Shown here: positions 16,656 through 24,871 of the stretch, piece after piece
Numbering within the stretch: position 1 is the first letter of the stretch
Layout of the letters: the number at the start of each line of letters is the position of its first letter
DNA from: Ponticaulis koreensis DSM 19734
GTDB taxonomy: Bacteria; Pseudomonadota; Alphaproteobacteria; Caulobacterales; Hyphomonadaceae
Direction: 5' to 3'
Assembly: GCF_000420665.1 (NCBI RefSeq)
Contig: NZ_ATVJ01000002.1
Span: 496,001 to 560,000, forward strand
Length of the DNA stretch: 64,000 nucleotides
Notes under the pieces: generated by a model
Told to the model about the DNA's origin: nothing
Database searches by the model: none
The model's input: only the letters and a program-made list of their open reading frames with translations
Program-made: the position numbers and the translations under genes

Positions 16656-17288
16656 TTATGGCATAAACGGCCACAAATCGCTGAAATTCCAGAGAAACCA
16701 TGCTGACATACACAAGGCCGGACCGAACGGAATGTACCCTGTCGGTTGAGTCTTTGATCGCCGCAGCAAAGTTTGCAACAAAAGAGACAAGAAGATTCCA
16801 AGGCCACTCGATATCATTAGAATAGGTGGCAGAACCTGCGGTCCCATCCAGCAGGCTATTGCAGCGAGCAGCTTTCCGTCGCCAAGACCGATTCCCTGTC
16901 GGCCAAGCAATTTTGTTGATGCCCATGCCAACGCAAGAATGCCAAGATACGCGACGAGGCCCGAAATTGCGTTTAGCGCTACAGCATACAGCGCGTTTGG
17001 CATTTGTCCCGCATACGTAAACAATAGTCCGCTCACCGCCATTGCGAGCGTGATCAGGTTTGGCAGACGGAATTCCCGCAGATCGAACCAGATCAGCGCC
17101 AGACACGCGACGCCGAGCACTAGCGACCCAACGCTCCAGAACGGCTCACTGAGAGGATACCCTGCATCGAAATGAAAGCCTGCAGCATAGATAAGCGCAA
17201 AGAAGACCACGCTCACGCCGAGCAGGAAACTACTCGTCCGAACCGATAATCCGCTCAGTTCTATTGAATTGTCGTGAGTTTTCGTCAC
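16656..17288 (-). CDS. Prepilin peptidase, A24 domain only (GspO/PilD class)
   Basis: Inner-membrane aspartic protease that cleaves pseudopilin leaders after Gly. The catalytic aspartates are visible as 'WFDLREFRLPN' (Asp69) and the GxGD motif 'GIGLGDGK' (Asp137). About six membrane helices and 'GYIPFGPAL' near the C-terminus fit family A24. The N-terminal methyltransferase/zinc domain of classical PilD/GspO is absent, giving about 210 residues, as in CpaA-type enzymes. Start taken at GTG 17288 behind AAGG; the longer GTG at 17324 is possible. No tad/cpa genes are nearby, so the T2SS pseudopilins are the likely substrates. A 205-base AT-rich gap separates it from the lipoprotein. Confidence 0.85.
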   Translation of the reverse strand: MTKTHDNSIELSGLSVRTSSFLLGVSVVFFALIYAAGFHFDAGYPLSEPFWSVGSLVLGVACLALIWFDLREFRLPNLITLAMAVSGLLFTYAGQMPNALYAVALNAISGLVAYLGILALAWASTKLLGRQGIGLGDGKLLAAIACWMGPQVLPPILMISSGLGIFLSLLLQTLLRRSKTQPTGYIPFGPALCMSAWFLWNFSDLWPFMP

Positions 17289-17343
17289 TGTTGCAGCCTT
17301 CGCGCCGATCCAGAGTAGCGTCACAATAATGGGAGATGAGAGA

Positions 17344-18555
17344 ATGTCAGCCGATTTTGCAGTGGATGGAACATTTGATCCTGAATTTGGCGGCGTCGCT
17401 GATGCCTTTTCTCAGAACTTTGAATCGCGTGGCGAAGTCGGCGCATCTCTCTGCGTTTATAAAGACGGGGAATGTCTGGCAGACCTGTGGGGCGGAACAG
17501 CCGATCTCAAAACCGGCACGCCCTGGACGAAAGATACCGTCTCTATTGTGTTCTCCTGCACAAAAGCCGCCACAGCGCTCTGCGCGCATCTTCTCGTGCA
17601 ACGTGGCCAGTTGAACTTGAATGCACCGGTTGCTGACTACTGGCCGGAATACGCCTGCAACGGAAAAGAAGATACGACCGTTCTGATGATGCTGAACCAT
17701 TCAGCGGGCGTGGCTTCCTTCCATGATGCGGTAGAACCGGGCGCACTTCTGGACTGGGATAAAGCTGTATCTCTGCTCGCCAACGAAACGCCATGGTGGG
17801 AACCGGGTACACGGAACGGCTATCATGCCCTCACCTTCGGCTGGACGGTAGGAGAACTTGTTCGTCGTGTTTCCGGAAAATCACTCGGCGATTTCTTTCG
17901 CGAAGAACTCGCAGAACCAATGGGCACAGATTTCTGGATTGGACTGCCTGAAGAACACGAACCTCGTGTCGCGCCGATGATCCCGTTCAAACCAGAGCCG
18001 GGTGCACCGCTTTCTCCGTTCACGCAGAAAATGCTGACTGATCCGGAATCGCTCCAGCATAAGAGCTTCTTCAACAATGGCGCACTGCAGATCGATAGTC
18101 GCGACGGGCGCGCAGCCCATCTCGGCGGCGCCGGCGGCGCATCTAACGCTCGCGGTATGGCTCAGTTATTTCTTGCGCTGTCACCATCCCATCCTTCCGA
18201 CTTCTATTCCAACGCACGCGTTGGCGCGATGGGATATGTTTCGACGGCAACGCGCGATGACGCCACACTGATGATCCCGACCCGCTTCGGTCAGGGCTTT
18301 ATGTGCAGCATGGATAACCGCCATCTGCGTCACGGACATGATTCATCCTTCATCATCGGGCGTAACGCGTTCGGCCATGTGGGCATGGGTGGCAGTTGTG
18401 TATTCTTCGATCCCGATGCAGATCTCATCTTCGCCTATTCGATGAACCGGATGGGCGGCGGCATTCTTCTGAACCCGCGCGGACAGTCTTTGATCGACGC
18501 CACCTATGAAGCGCTGGGCTATTCAAGCAATGCCGCAGGATATTGGATGTATTAA
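17344..18555 (+). CDS. Serine hydrolase of the class-C beta-lactamase/EstB family
   Basis: Cytoplasmic esterase or amidase-like enzyme with a beta-lactamase fold. 403 residues with the S-x-x-K nucleophile motif SCTK (Ser71, Lys74) and a Tyr at 160 in 'GYHALTFGW' that fills the Y-x-N position of class C. 'GVGHVG'-like 'FGHVGMGGS' near the C-terminus replaces the KTG triad, as in EstB-type esterases. There is no signal peptide. Start at ATG 17344 (GGGAG upstream) rather than ATG 17329, which lacks an SD. It diverges from the prepilin peptidase with only about 55 bases between starts. The natural substrate cannot be told. Confidence 0.88.
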   Translation: MSADFAVDGTFDPEFGGVADAFSQNFESRGEVGASLCVYKDGECLADLWGGTADLKTGTPWTKDTVSIVFSCTKAATALCAHLLVQRGQLNLNAPVADYWPEYACNGKEDTTVLMMLNHSAGVASFHDAVEPGALLDWDKAVSLLANETPWWEPGTRNGYHALTFGWTVGELVRRVSGKSLGDFFREELAEPMGTDFWIGLPEEHEPRVAPMIPFKPEPGAPLSPFTQKMLTDPESLQHKSFFNNGALQIDSRDGRAAHLGGAGGASNARGMAQLFLALSPSHPSDFYSNARVGAMGYVSTATRDDATLMIPTRFGQGFMCSMDNRHLRHGHDSSFIIGRNAFGHVGMGGSCVFFDPDADLIFAYSMNRMGGGILLNPRGQSLIDATYEALGYSSNAAGYWMY

Positions 18556-18654
18556 GCCGCCTCTGCGCGAGATTCGATAAAATTTCACCGAACCACCTTA
18601 CTCAATCTTGTCTCTAATTCGCTATGCACAATGCCGGAGAGAAGGTGGACCCAT

Positions 18655-20178
18655 ATGAACCAGACGGCACAATCGCTAGATGCGCAGCCATCGACACAAA
18701 GCGCGCCCAAACAGGCGCGCCTGTCTGTGCATGAAGCTAAGCGTCCTGGTCTGGAGGATGCCCGCCCGTTTCAGCAGCAATTCGTTATTGATCGCAAAGC
18801 AATCCGTCTGGGCGCACGTATCATCGATATTGTAGGCCTATGCTTGCTGTCCCTGATTGCTGTTTCCGCGCAAGGGACCGCCTTTCTGGATCTCCCGCTG
18901 GGCGTTGCGCTTCCGTTCATGACGATGCCGCCTCTCGTGGTTTGGGGCATGTGGTCGGCAGGTGCTTATCGCTTTCCGTTTACAGAAAAAATTCTCGACC
19001 ACATGGCAAAGGTCGCCCTCGGCGCGAGCCTGACACTGGCAGCACTTTTGTCTGCGAGCTGGCTGATCGGTCTTGGCGGTAATTTCATGTATTTTGCCGG
19101 CACCGGTACGCTCGCTGGCGTTTATGTCCTCGCTGCACACGCCCACCATGTAAGCTGGACAAAGCATCTTATCCGTAAGGGCAGACTGTCGGAGAACGTC
19201 GTTATTGTTGGTGCGACAGCGCACGCTTCACGCCTGATCGAGCGGAACTCCGAAGACCGTGAACTGAATATCGTAGCAATTTTCGATGACCGCCTGGGCC
19301 GTGCGCCACACCGTATGCATGGTGTTCCGGTTGTCGGCACTCTGGATGACCTGCTGGCGTGGGACAACCTGCCAAGCGTTGACCGCATTATTGTGACTGT
19401 AACATCCAAAGCACAAGACCGCGTTCGCCTGCTGATCGAGCGTCTGCGCTACCTTCCGAACCGCGTGGTGCTTTTGCTCGATCTGGAAGACTATAATCCG
19501 GAAGGCGCAAGCCTCGCTGAAGTTGCCGATGCACCTGCTGCATACGTTTCCGGCGCGCCAGCCGACGCACGCCGTGCGTTTGTAAAACGCATCTCAGATG
19601 TGGTGATTGGCGCGATGATGTTGGTCGCGTTCTCGCCATTCATGCTGATTATTGCCGCCTTGATCAAACTCGACAGCCCGGGCCCTGTCTTCTTCAAACA
19701 GAAGCGTCACGGGTTCAACAATAAGGTTATCCGCGTCTGGAAGTTCCGCACTATGCGTCCGGACAAAAAGGCCGAAGAAGGTATCATCACGCAGGTAACT
19801 GATGGTGATGACCGCGTCACGCGCCTTGGTCGCTTCCTGCGCAAAACCAGCCTTGATGAGCTGCCACAGCTGATCAATGTGCTGAAAGGTGAAATGTCTC
19901 TGGTTGGCCCACGCCCTCACGCCGTCGGCATGACCACCGAAGAGACCGAGGTTCACCACTTGGTTGGCGACTATGCGCACCGTCACCGCGTAAAGCCGGG
20001 TCTTACTGGTTGGGCACAGATCAACGGCTCTCGTGGCCCTGTTCACACGACCGAACTCGTTCGGGAGCGTGTGCGTCTTGATATGGAATATGTGAACCGG
20101 TCCAGCTTCTGGTTCGACCTCTACATCATGATCATGACAGCGCCTTGCCTACTGGGGGATGACACGAATGATCGCTGA
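18655..20178 (+). CDS. hfsE: Undecaprenyl-phosphate sugar-1-phosphate transferase (HfsE/PssY class)
   Basis: Starts holdfast or exopolysaccharide repeat units by moving a hexose-1-phosphate onto undecaprenyl phosphate at the inner membrane. 507 residues: a variable N-tail, about four membrane helices (45-170), a Rossmann-like CoA-binding-type segment ('[15 protein letters not shown]'), then a fifth membrane helix and the bacterial sugar transferase domain ('[12 protein letters not shown]', '[11 protein letters not shown]', 'WKFRTM', '[25 protein letters not shown]', '[13 protein letters not shown]'). ATG 18655 has AAGGTGG upstream. It is the first gene of a four-gene plus-strand run with overlapping ends. 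The HfsE assignment is from cluster context; WcaJ-like is the broader name. Confidence 0.85.
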   Translation: MNQTAQSLDAQPSTQSAPKQARLSVHEAKRPGLEDARPFQQQFVIDRKAIRLGARIIDIVGLCLLSLIAVSAQGTAFLDLPLGVALPFMTMPPLVVWGMWSAGAYRFPFTEKILDHMAKVALGASLTLAALLSASWLIGLGGNFMYFAGTGTLAGVYVLAAHAHHVSWTKHLIRKGRLSENVVIVGATAHASRLIERNSEDRELNIVAIFDDRLGRAPHRMHGVPVVGTLDDLLAWDNLPSVDRIIVTVTSKAQDRVRLLIERLRYLPNRVVLLLDLEDYNPEGASLAEVADAPAAYVSGAPADARRAFVKRISDVVIGAMMLVAFSPFMLIIAALIKLDSPGPVFFKQKRHGFNNKVIRVWKFRTMRPDKKAEEGIITQVTDGDDRVTRLGRFLRKTSLDELPQLINVLKGEMSLVGPRPHAVGMTTEETEVHHLVGDYAHRHRVKPGLTGWAQINGSRGPVHTTELVRERVRLDMEYVNRSSFWFDLYIMIMTAPCLLGDDTNDR

Positions 20179-21178
20179 AGCAGGCGCGCGTCAGGCTCCG
20201 CCTGCCTCTGCAGGCATTCCCGTAGCGACTGACGGCGAAACCATTCACACCAACGCAAATTGGACAGACGTGACACCGCGCCTGTCCATTCTGGTGCCGA
20301 CTTATAAGGACAGTGCCAACCAGCTTCTGAGCATGCTGGCGGCATGTCATTACGCTGAAGCTGTCGAGATCATCGTCTATGATGATGGCAGTCAGGATAT
20401 CGCGCTGACCGACGCGGTGCGCGAGAGCGTAGATGCCTTTCCGGGCGCGGCCTGTCTGATCACTGCCGAGCACAATAAAGGCCGCTCTGCGGGCCGAAAT
20501 CGGCTTCAGGCCAGCTCGCGCGCGCCATGGCTCGTCTTTCTCGATGCCGACATGATCCCCGATGATGAAGGTTTCATTGTACGTTATCTGAAATGCGTTC
20601 AGGACGATCCCGCTCCTCGCCTTGTTGTGGGGGGCTTCTCCATGAAGCTAACGCCTTTCTCATCGAAGACGGATTTGCACCGCGCCCAATCAGAACGTTC
20701 CGAATGTATACCTGCCCAGATCCGCTCTGAAGAGCCGGGCCGCTACGTGTTCACCAGTAATGTTCTGGCGCACAGAGATATTATGAATGACGTCCCGTTT
20801 GATCCGGCCTTCAGCGGCTGGGGCTGGGAAGACGTCGAATGGGGCATTCGTGTTTCACGCCAGTATCCGGTTGAACATATCGACAATACGGCAACTCACC
20901 TTGGCCTCGACACAGCGCAGGATTTGCTGCGAAAATACGAACAATCCGGCGCTAATTTCTGGCTGGCCGTTGAACGACATCCCGATGTGATGGCGCAAAC
21001 ACCGCTTTATCGCATGGCATCCATGTTCAGCCGGTTGCCGGGCCGTTCCCTGATCCGCGAGGTCAGCCGCTATGTCAGCCGCATGCCGGTCTGGCTGATG
21101 CCTCGCGCCATCCGCTTACTTGCGCTGAAGACATTCCGCGCAGCCGTTTATGGAGGAGCCCGTCATGCTGGCACCTAA
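20168..21178 (+). CDS. Family 2 glycosyltransferase with GT7-like C-terminal motif
   Basis: Predicted to add a sugar to the lipid-linked holdfast-type repeat unit at the cytoplasmic face. 336 residues with 'LSILVPTYKDS', 'IIVYDDGSQD', the DxD-like 'VFLDADMIPDD', and a downstream 'GWGWEDVEWGIRV' acidic motif like the GT7 C-domain. Start chosen at ATG 20168, spaced 9 bases from GGGGG; the ATG at 20159 abuts that sequence. It overlaps hfsE by 11 bases and the deacetylase by 14. It lies where HfsG would be (just before hfsH) but I cannot fix orthology. Confidence 0.85.
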   Translation: MIAEAGARQAPPASAGIPVATDGETIHTNANWTDVTPRLSILVPTYKDSANQLLSMLAACHYAEAVEIIVYDDGSQDIALTDAVRESVDAFPGAACLITAEHNKGRSAGRNRLQASSRAPWLVFLDADMIPDDEGFIVRYLKCVQDDPAPRLVVGGFSMKLTPFSSKTDLHRAQSERSECIPAQIRSEEPGRYVFTSNVLAHRDIMNDVPFDPAFSGWGWEDVEWGIRVSRQYPVEHIDNTATHLGLDTAQDLLRKYEQSGANFWLAVERHPDVMAQTPLYRMASMFSRLPGRSLIREVSRYVSRMPVWLMPRAIRLLALKTFRAAVYGGARHAGT

Positions 21179-21941
21179 ACCTTATGAGCCGAACCGGTCT
21201 CTGTTTGCTAAAATCGAGCGCCGCCTGACGCAATATCGGAAGGCTGCACCAGCTACGGTCATCACGGATCGCCCTATTCTTTCGGTCACATTCGATGACT
21301 GCCCGGCTTCAGCGGCGGAAACAGGCGCACGCACCCTTGAAGAGTATGGTGTTCGCGGGGGCTATTATATCGCCACAGGTCTGATGGGGCGTGACTCCCA
21401 TATGGGCCTCGTGACGACGCCCGATCAGGTCGCAGAACTGAATGCCGCTGGCCATGAGATCTGCGCACACTCTCACTCGCATCTCGATTGCGCGCAGGCC
21501 CGACACGACGAAGTCATGGCGGACGTCGAGCATAACATCGAACTTCTGAAAGAGATCTGTAAAACATACAGCGTGGACAGTTTCGCCTTCCCGTATGGCG
21601 AGACGCGCTTCGACGTGAAGAAACATCTCGCGGGCGATTTTCTCACGCTCCGTGGTATACTTCCGGGGATTAACCGCGGTGTTGTCGATCGCGCTCAGCT
21701 CCGCGCATTCGAGATTGATCACACGCAGCACAGCTTCGACCGGGCCTATGCGGCACTTGATTGCCTGCACCACACTCCCGGCTGGATGATCATTTTCACC
21801 CATGACGTTTCCGAGACACCGAGCGAACATGGCATGACACCAAGCCAGCTACGACAAATCCTCGATCGCGCCCGGGAACTCGATATCGAAATCTGCACAC
21901 CGAAAGTCGCCGCAAAACGTGTGGGGTTTAAAGTCAAATGA
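21165..21941 (+). CDS. hfsH: Polysaccharide deacetylase (HfsH-like)
   Basis: Metal-dependent NodB-fold deacetylase acting on N-acetylhexosamine residues; in Caulobacter, HfsH deacetylation is needed for holdfast cohesion and adhesion. 258 residues with the catalytic 'TFDDCPAS', the metal-binding 'HSHSHLD', 'FAFPYGE' and the C-terminal 'IIFTHDVSE'. There is no signal peptide, so it acts in the cytoplasm, as HfsH is thought to. ATG 21165 follows a strong GGAGGAG. It overlaps both neighbouring glycosyltransferase genes. Confidence 0.85.
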   Translation: MLAPKPYEPNRSLFAKIERRLTQYRKAAPATVITDRPILSVTFDDCPASAAETGARTLEEYGVRGGYYIATGLMGRDSHMGLVTTPDQVAELNAAGHEICAHSHSHLDCAQARHDEVMADVEHNIELLKEICKTYSVDSFAFPYGETRFDVKKHLAGDFLTLRGILPGINRGVVDRAQLRAFEIDHTQHSFDRAYAALDCLHHTPGWMIIFTHDVSETPSEHGMTPSQLRQILDRARELDIEICTPKVAAKRVGFKVK

Positions 21942-22864
21942 CAAAAATCCGCACCTCCGTTGTTATTCCGACTTTCCGTCGGCTTGAAAGCCTGACCCGC
22001 GCTATCGACAGCGTGCTGGCTCAGAAAAACGTGTGTGCGGAAGAAACCGAACTGCTTGTCGTCGACAATGATGCAGAACGGTCTGCGCGTGTCGTCGTCG
22101 AGAGATACGGAAACGCGCCTATTCAGGTCAGATATGCGTCAGAGCCCGAGCCGGGTGTGGCCAATGTAAGAAACAAGGCGATTTCAGAAGTACGCGGCCG
22201 CCTGATCGCGTTTCTCGACGATGACCAGTCTGCGCCGTCGAACTGGCTCGCAGAAATGCTCAGCGTCTATGACAAGCATAAATCTGCAATCACTTTCGGC
22301 CCTGTCGTAACAGCTTTGCCTCACGAGAACCAACTGCACGAGCGCTATTTCAAGAAGTTCTTCTCGCGCATTGGTCCTGAAGAGACAGGCGTGATCAACG
22401 AGTTCTACGGCTGCGGCAACTCCCTGTTTGATCTCGATCAGCTGCCCTGTGACGGCCCGCTGTTTGACACGCGCTCCAACGAAACCGGCGGTGAAGACGA
22501 TATCCTCTTTTCCAAACTGGATCAGGCAGGCCATAAATTCGGCTGGGCGAGTAAAGCTTCGGTTTTTGAGCATGTACCGGAAAGCCGTCTGCGTCTTCGC
22601 TACACGCTCCGCCGTGCCTTTGCCTATGGTCAGGCACCGACAACCATCTGCGCGCGTAAGACGCCAAGCGATATTCCCGGCATGGTATTCTGGACTTTGG
22701 TTGGCGTGGGTCAGGCTGGCATTTATGGCTTAATGTCCGCAGGCATGCTTCTGATCCGTCATCCGGACCGTGCGTTCTGGTTTGATCGCACGGCGCAAGG
22801 CCTCGGGAAGATTTTCTGGTTTGGTCCGTTTGAACAACGTTTTTACGGCGCACACGCCCGCTAG
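21938..22864 (+). CDS. Family 2 glycosyltransferase (holdfast cluster)
   Basis: Second elongating glycosyltransferase of the cluster. 308 residues with 'SVVIPTFRRLESL', 'LLVVDND', the DxD motif 'IAFLDDDQSAPSNWL' and an acidic 'NETGGEDDILF' (ED motif), plus C-terminal hydrophobic stretches (about 245-280) that could anchor it. ATGA overlap with hfsH. Its stop codon shares a CTAG with the stop of the convergent hfsC gene. HfsG-like by type, but with two such enzymes present I leave the symbol open. Confidence 0.86.
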   Translation: MTKIRTSVVIPTFRRLESLTRAIDSVLAQKNVCAEETELLVVDNDAERSARVVVERYGNAPIQVRYASEPEPGVANVRNKAISEVRGRLIAFLDDDQSAPSNWLAEMLSVYDKHKSAITFGPVVTALPHENQLHERYFKKFFSRIGPEETGVINEFYGCGNSLFDLDQLPCDGPLFDTRSNETGGEDDILFSKLDQAGHKFGWASKASVFEHVPESRLRLRYTLRRAFAYGQAPTTICARKTPSDIPGMVFWTLVGVGQAGIYGLMSAGMLLIRHPDRAFWFDRTAQGLGKIFWFGPFEQRFYGAHAR

Positions 22865-24150
22865 ACCAATGCCGGGCGGCGCGCAGTGCGTGTCCGTGCT
22901 TTCCGTTCGGCGCGAGCGCGCGCGCGATTTCTGGCATCCAGAGATAACTTTGCGGCTACGGCGACATAGGTCACCCATGTCAGGTTATTCTGAAGGAGGA
23001 ACACACTTTCAGACACGCTGAACAGCGCGAACAGCGCCATTGTACCAAATGCAAAGAGCGAAGTTGGCCGTGAGCTGACGGTCGAAGCTGAGCGATACAA
23101 GTTCATCAGGAAATCGATGATCATCAGGCCACCGCCGATCCAGCCCAGCGCCAGAACGACTTCCAGAATACCATTGTGCGCCGTCGGAACCAGCCATTCA
23201 GTCGCGAGCCATACCTGATAGGCCGGACCGTTTTGTTCACCCCAGAACGCACCATAGCCATAGCCAAGCAATGGACGCTCGGAAATCAGCTGCAACAGCA
23301 CTTCCCAGATATCGGTACGCCCCGTCAGCGAGAGATCGCGCCCGATCAACGCCACAACGGCCTCAGGCGCGACCGTCAGAACGAGATACCCTGCCCCCGT
23401 CAGCCCGAAAATGAGCCAAAGCGTCGAGATCGTGACGATACGTCCACGCTGCATCCAGAGGTAACAGAAGATGATTCCAAACCCGAGCATCATGCCCAGA
23501 AGCGAGGTTTTAGAAGTCGACAGAAGCACCAGCAATACCGACAGGAAGAGACCAAACCCCCACCACCGACGATGGCCTTTATCAACCATCAAAAGGAAGG
23601 CGAACAAAAAGCTCGCGCGCGCCAGATAGCCGCCCAGCGCGTTCTTTTCGAACCATAGGCCATTCCATGCGCCGACGTGAATCTCGTGCATGCGGCCAAA
23701 CCCCGGAAAGGCTGCCCCAGCAATGAAATTGCCCGCGGCCAGAATAATCCAGACGATACCCAACACGCGCAGCATCTGTTTCCAGGTCAGCGTGGAGGCG
23801 ACGTAAAAGCCAAAGACCGTCGTGAAGAGAATAGCAATGCCTCGGCGGAGCGACGTGCTGGGATCAACCGACCAGAACATCGATGCGACAGCCAGACAGG
23901 ACAGCGCAACAAGTGCAGGCGACCGAATGACAATCGCTACGAAATCGCGCCACCGCGCCATAATGGCGACGGCGCCAAACCCGTAAATAGGGAGCCAGAG
24001 AAAACGAAGAAACGCGCCGCCCTCAGGATTTTCCGGAGTCGCAAAAATGCGTCCCAACAACGCTTCGGAAAAGAGAAGCAGGCTGACTCCCACGCAGACC
24101 ACTTCCAGCCAGCGCAGTCGGGCGAGAAATGGCATCTGCGCCCTACTCAT
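22861..24150 (-). CDS. hfsC: O-antigen polymerase/ligase family protein (HfsC/Wzy-like)
   Basis: Polytopic inner-membrane protein predicted to polymerise lipid-linked repeat units in the periplasm. 429 residues with about ten to twelve membrane helices and the Wzy_C/WaaL region including 'SLTGRTDIWEVLLQLISERPLLGYGYGAFW' and 'AHNGILEVVLALG'. The C-terminal tail is strongly Arg-rich. Gene order polymerase-HfsB-HfsA on one strand with hfsD diverging matches the Caulobacter hfs locus, which supports the symbol. Confidence 0.8.
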   Translation of the reverse strand: MSRAQMPFLARLRWLEVVCVGVSLLLFSEALLGRIFATPENPEGGAFLRFLWLPIYGFGAVAIMARWRDFVAIVIRSPALVALSCLAVASMFWSVDPSTSLRRGIAILFTTVFGFYVASTLTWKQMLRVLGIVWIILAAGNFIAGAAFPGFGRMHEIHVGAWNGLWFEKNALGGYLARASFLFAFLLMVDKGHRRWWGFGLFLSVLLVLLSTSKTSLLGMMLGFGIIFCYLWMQRGRIVTISTLWLIFGLTGAGYLVLTVAPEAVVALIGRDLSLTGRTDIWEVLLQLISERPLLGYGYGAFWGEQNGPAYQVWLATEWLVPTAHNGILEVVLALGWIGGGLMIIDFLMNLYRSASTVSSRPTSLFAFGTMALFALFSVSESVFLLQNNLTWVTYVAVAAKLSLDARNRARARAERKARTRTARRPALV

Positions 24151-24153
24151 GAC

Positions 24154-24858
24154 TTACCCCGAAAACCTGTCAGCAAAGCGTGCATCGCCTCTGATCTGAT
24201 TGACCACGACGCCAACACAGCGGCCACCATGTGCTTCAATCTGATCACGTGTCGCATTGAGAGATTCAGCTGTCGTCTGATCTGCTTCCATCACGATGAC
24301 GACACCGTCTACGTAACGGCAAAGCGCAAGTCCTGCGGTCGAGCTATCGAGTGCAGGTGCATCCAGAACCGCCCAGTCAGACACTTTGCGCAGCGCATCC
24401 CAGTACGCGCCGCCAGAGCGAACCTGAATACGCTGGCCCGGCTTGATATGTTGCGTGCGGAACCGCGTCACAAACAGATTTGAGTGCTCGACGCGGTGTG
24501 CGCCCAATAGCTTTAGTGGACCACGCGATGCGCCGCCATTTGCTCGCACCTGAGGTACCACCTGATAGAACTGGTCTACGTTCAATGAGGCATCAAGCGG
24601 CCGTCCCGGAAGCCCAATGCGTGGAAAAATACGCTGCTGGAAAGCATTGAACTGGCCATTACCGCGAAGATCGAGGTCGATCAGCCAGGCCGCACGCGTT
24701 GAACGTCCGGCCAAAAGCACAGCGAGCGACGCGGCGACGCTGGACGCACCGTTGCCGGGATCTGCGCCAATAACCATGACAGACCGTCCGCGGTCGCTGC
24801 CCGGAATGCGGTCAACGGAACGAGCAAGGTCGGTAATCTCAGAGCGAAGGTCGATCAT
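24154..24858 (-). CDS. hfsB: HfsB-like CpsD/CapB-family protein with degenerate Walker A
   Basis: Cytoplasmic partner of the Wzc-like HfsA. 234 residues with the P-loop layout of bacterial tyrosine-kinase domains: 'VMVIGADPGNGASSVAASLA' stands where GxxGxGKS/T would be, 'LIDLDLRG' matches Walker A', and 'VLDAPALDSS' matches Walker B. The Walker A lysine is replaced by Ala, and no Tyr-rich tail is present, so kinase activity is doubtful. Spaced 13 bases from hfsA and 3 bases from hfsC. Confidence 0.78.
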   Translation of the reverse strand: MIDLRSEITDLARSVDRIPGSDRGRSVMVIGADPGNGASSVAASLAVLLAGRSTRAAWLIDLDLRGNGQFNAFQQRIFPRIGLPGRPLDASLNVDQFYQVVPQVRANGGASRGPLKLLGAHRVEHSNLFVTRFRTQHIKPGQRIQVRSGGAYWDALRKVSDWAVLDAPALDSSTAGLALCRYVDGVVIVMEADQTTAESLNATRDQIEAHGGRCVGVVVNQIRGDARFADRFSG

Positions 24859-24871
24859 CTATCTGCTTCCT

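Noticed and set aside
23176-24483. Plus-strand ORFs of 160 and 268 codons opposite hfsC and hfsB
   Set aside because: Composition is Arg/Gln/Asn/Pro-rich without domains; the opposite strand encodes clear membrane and P-loop proteins.
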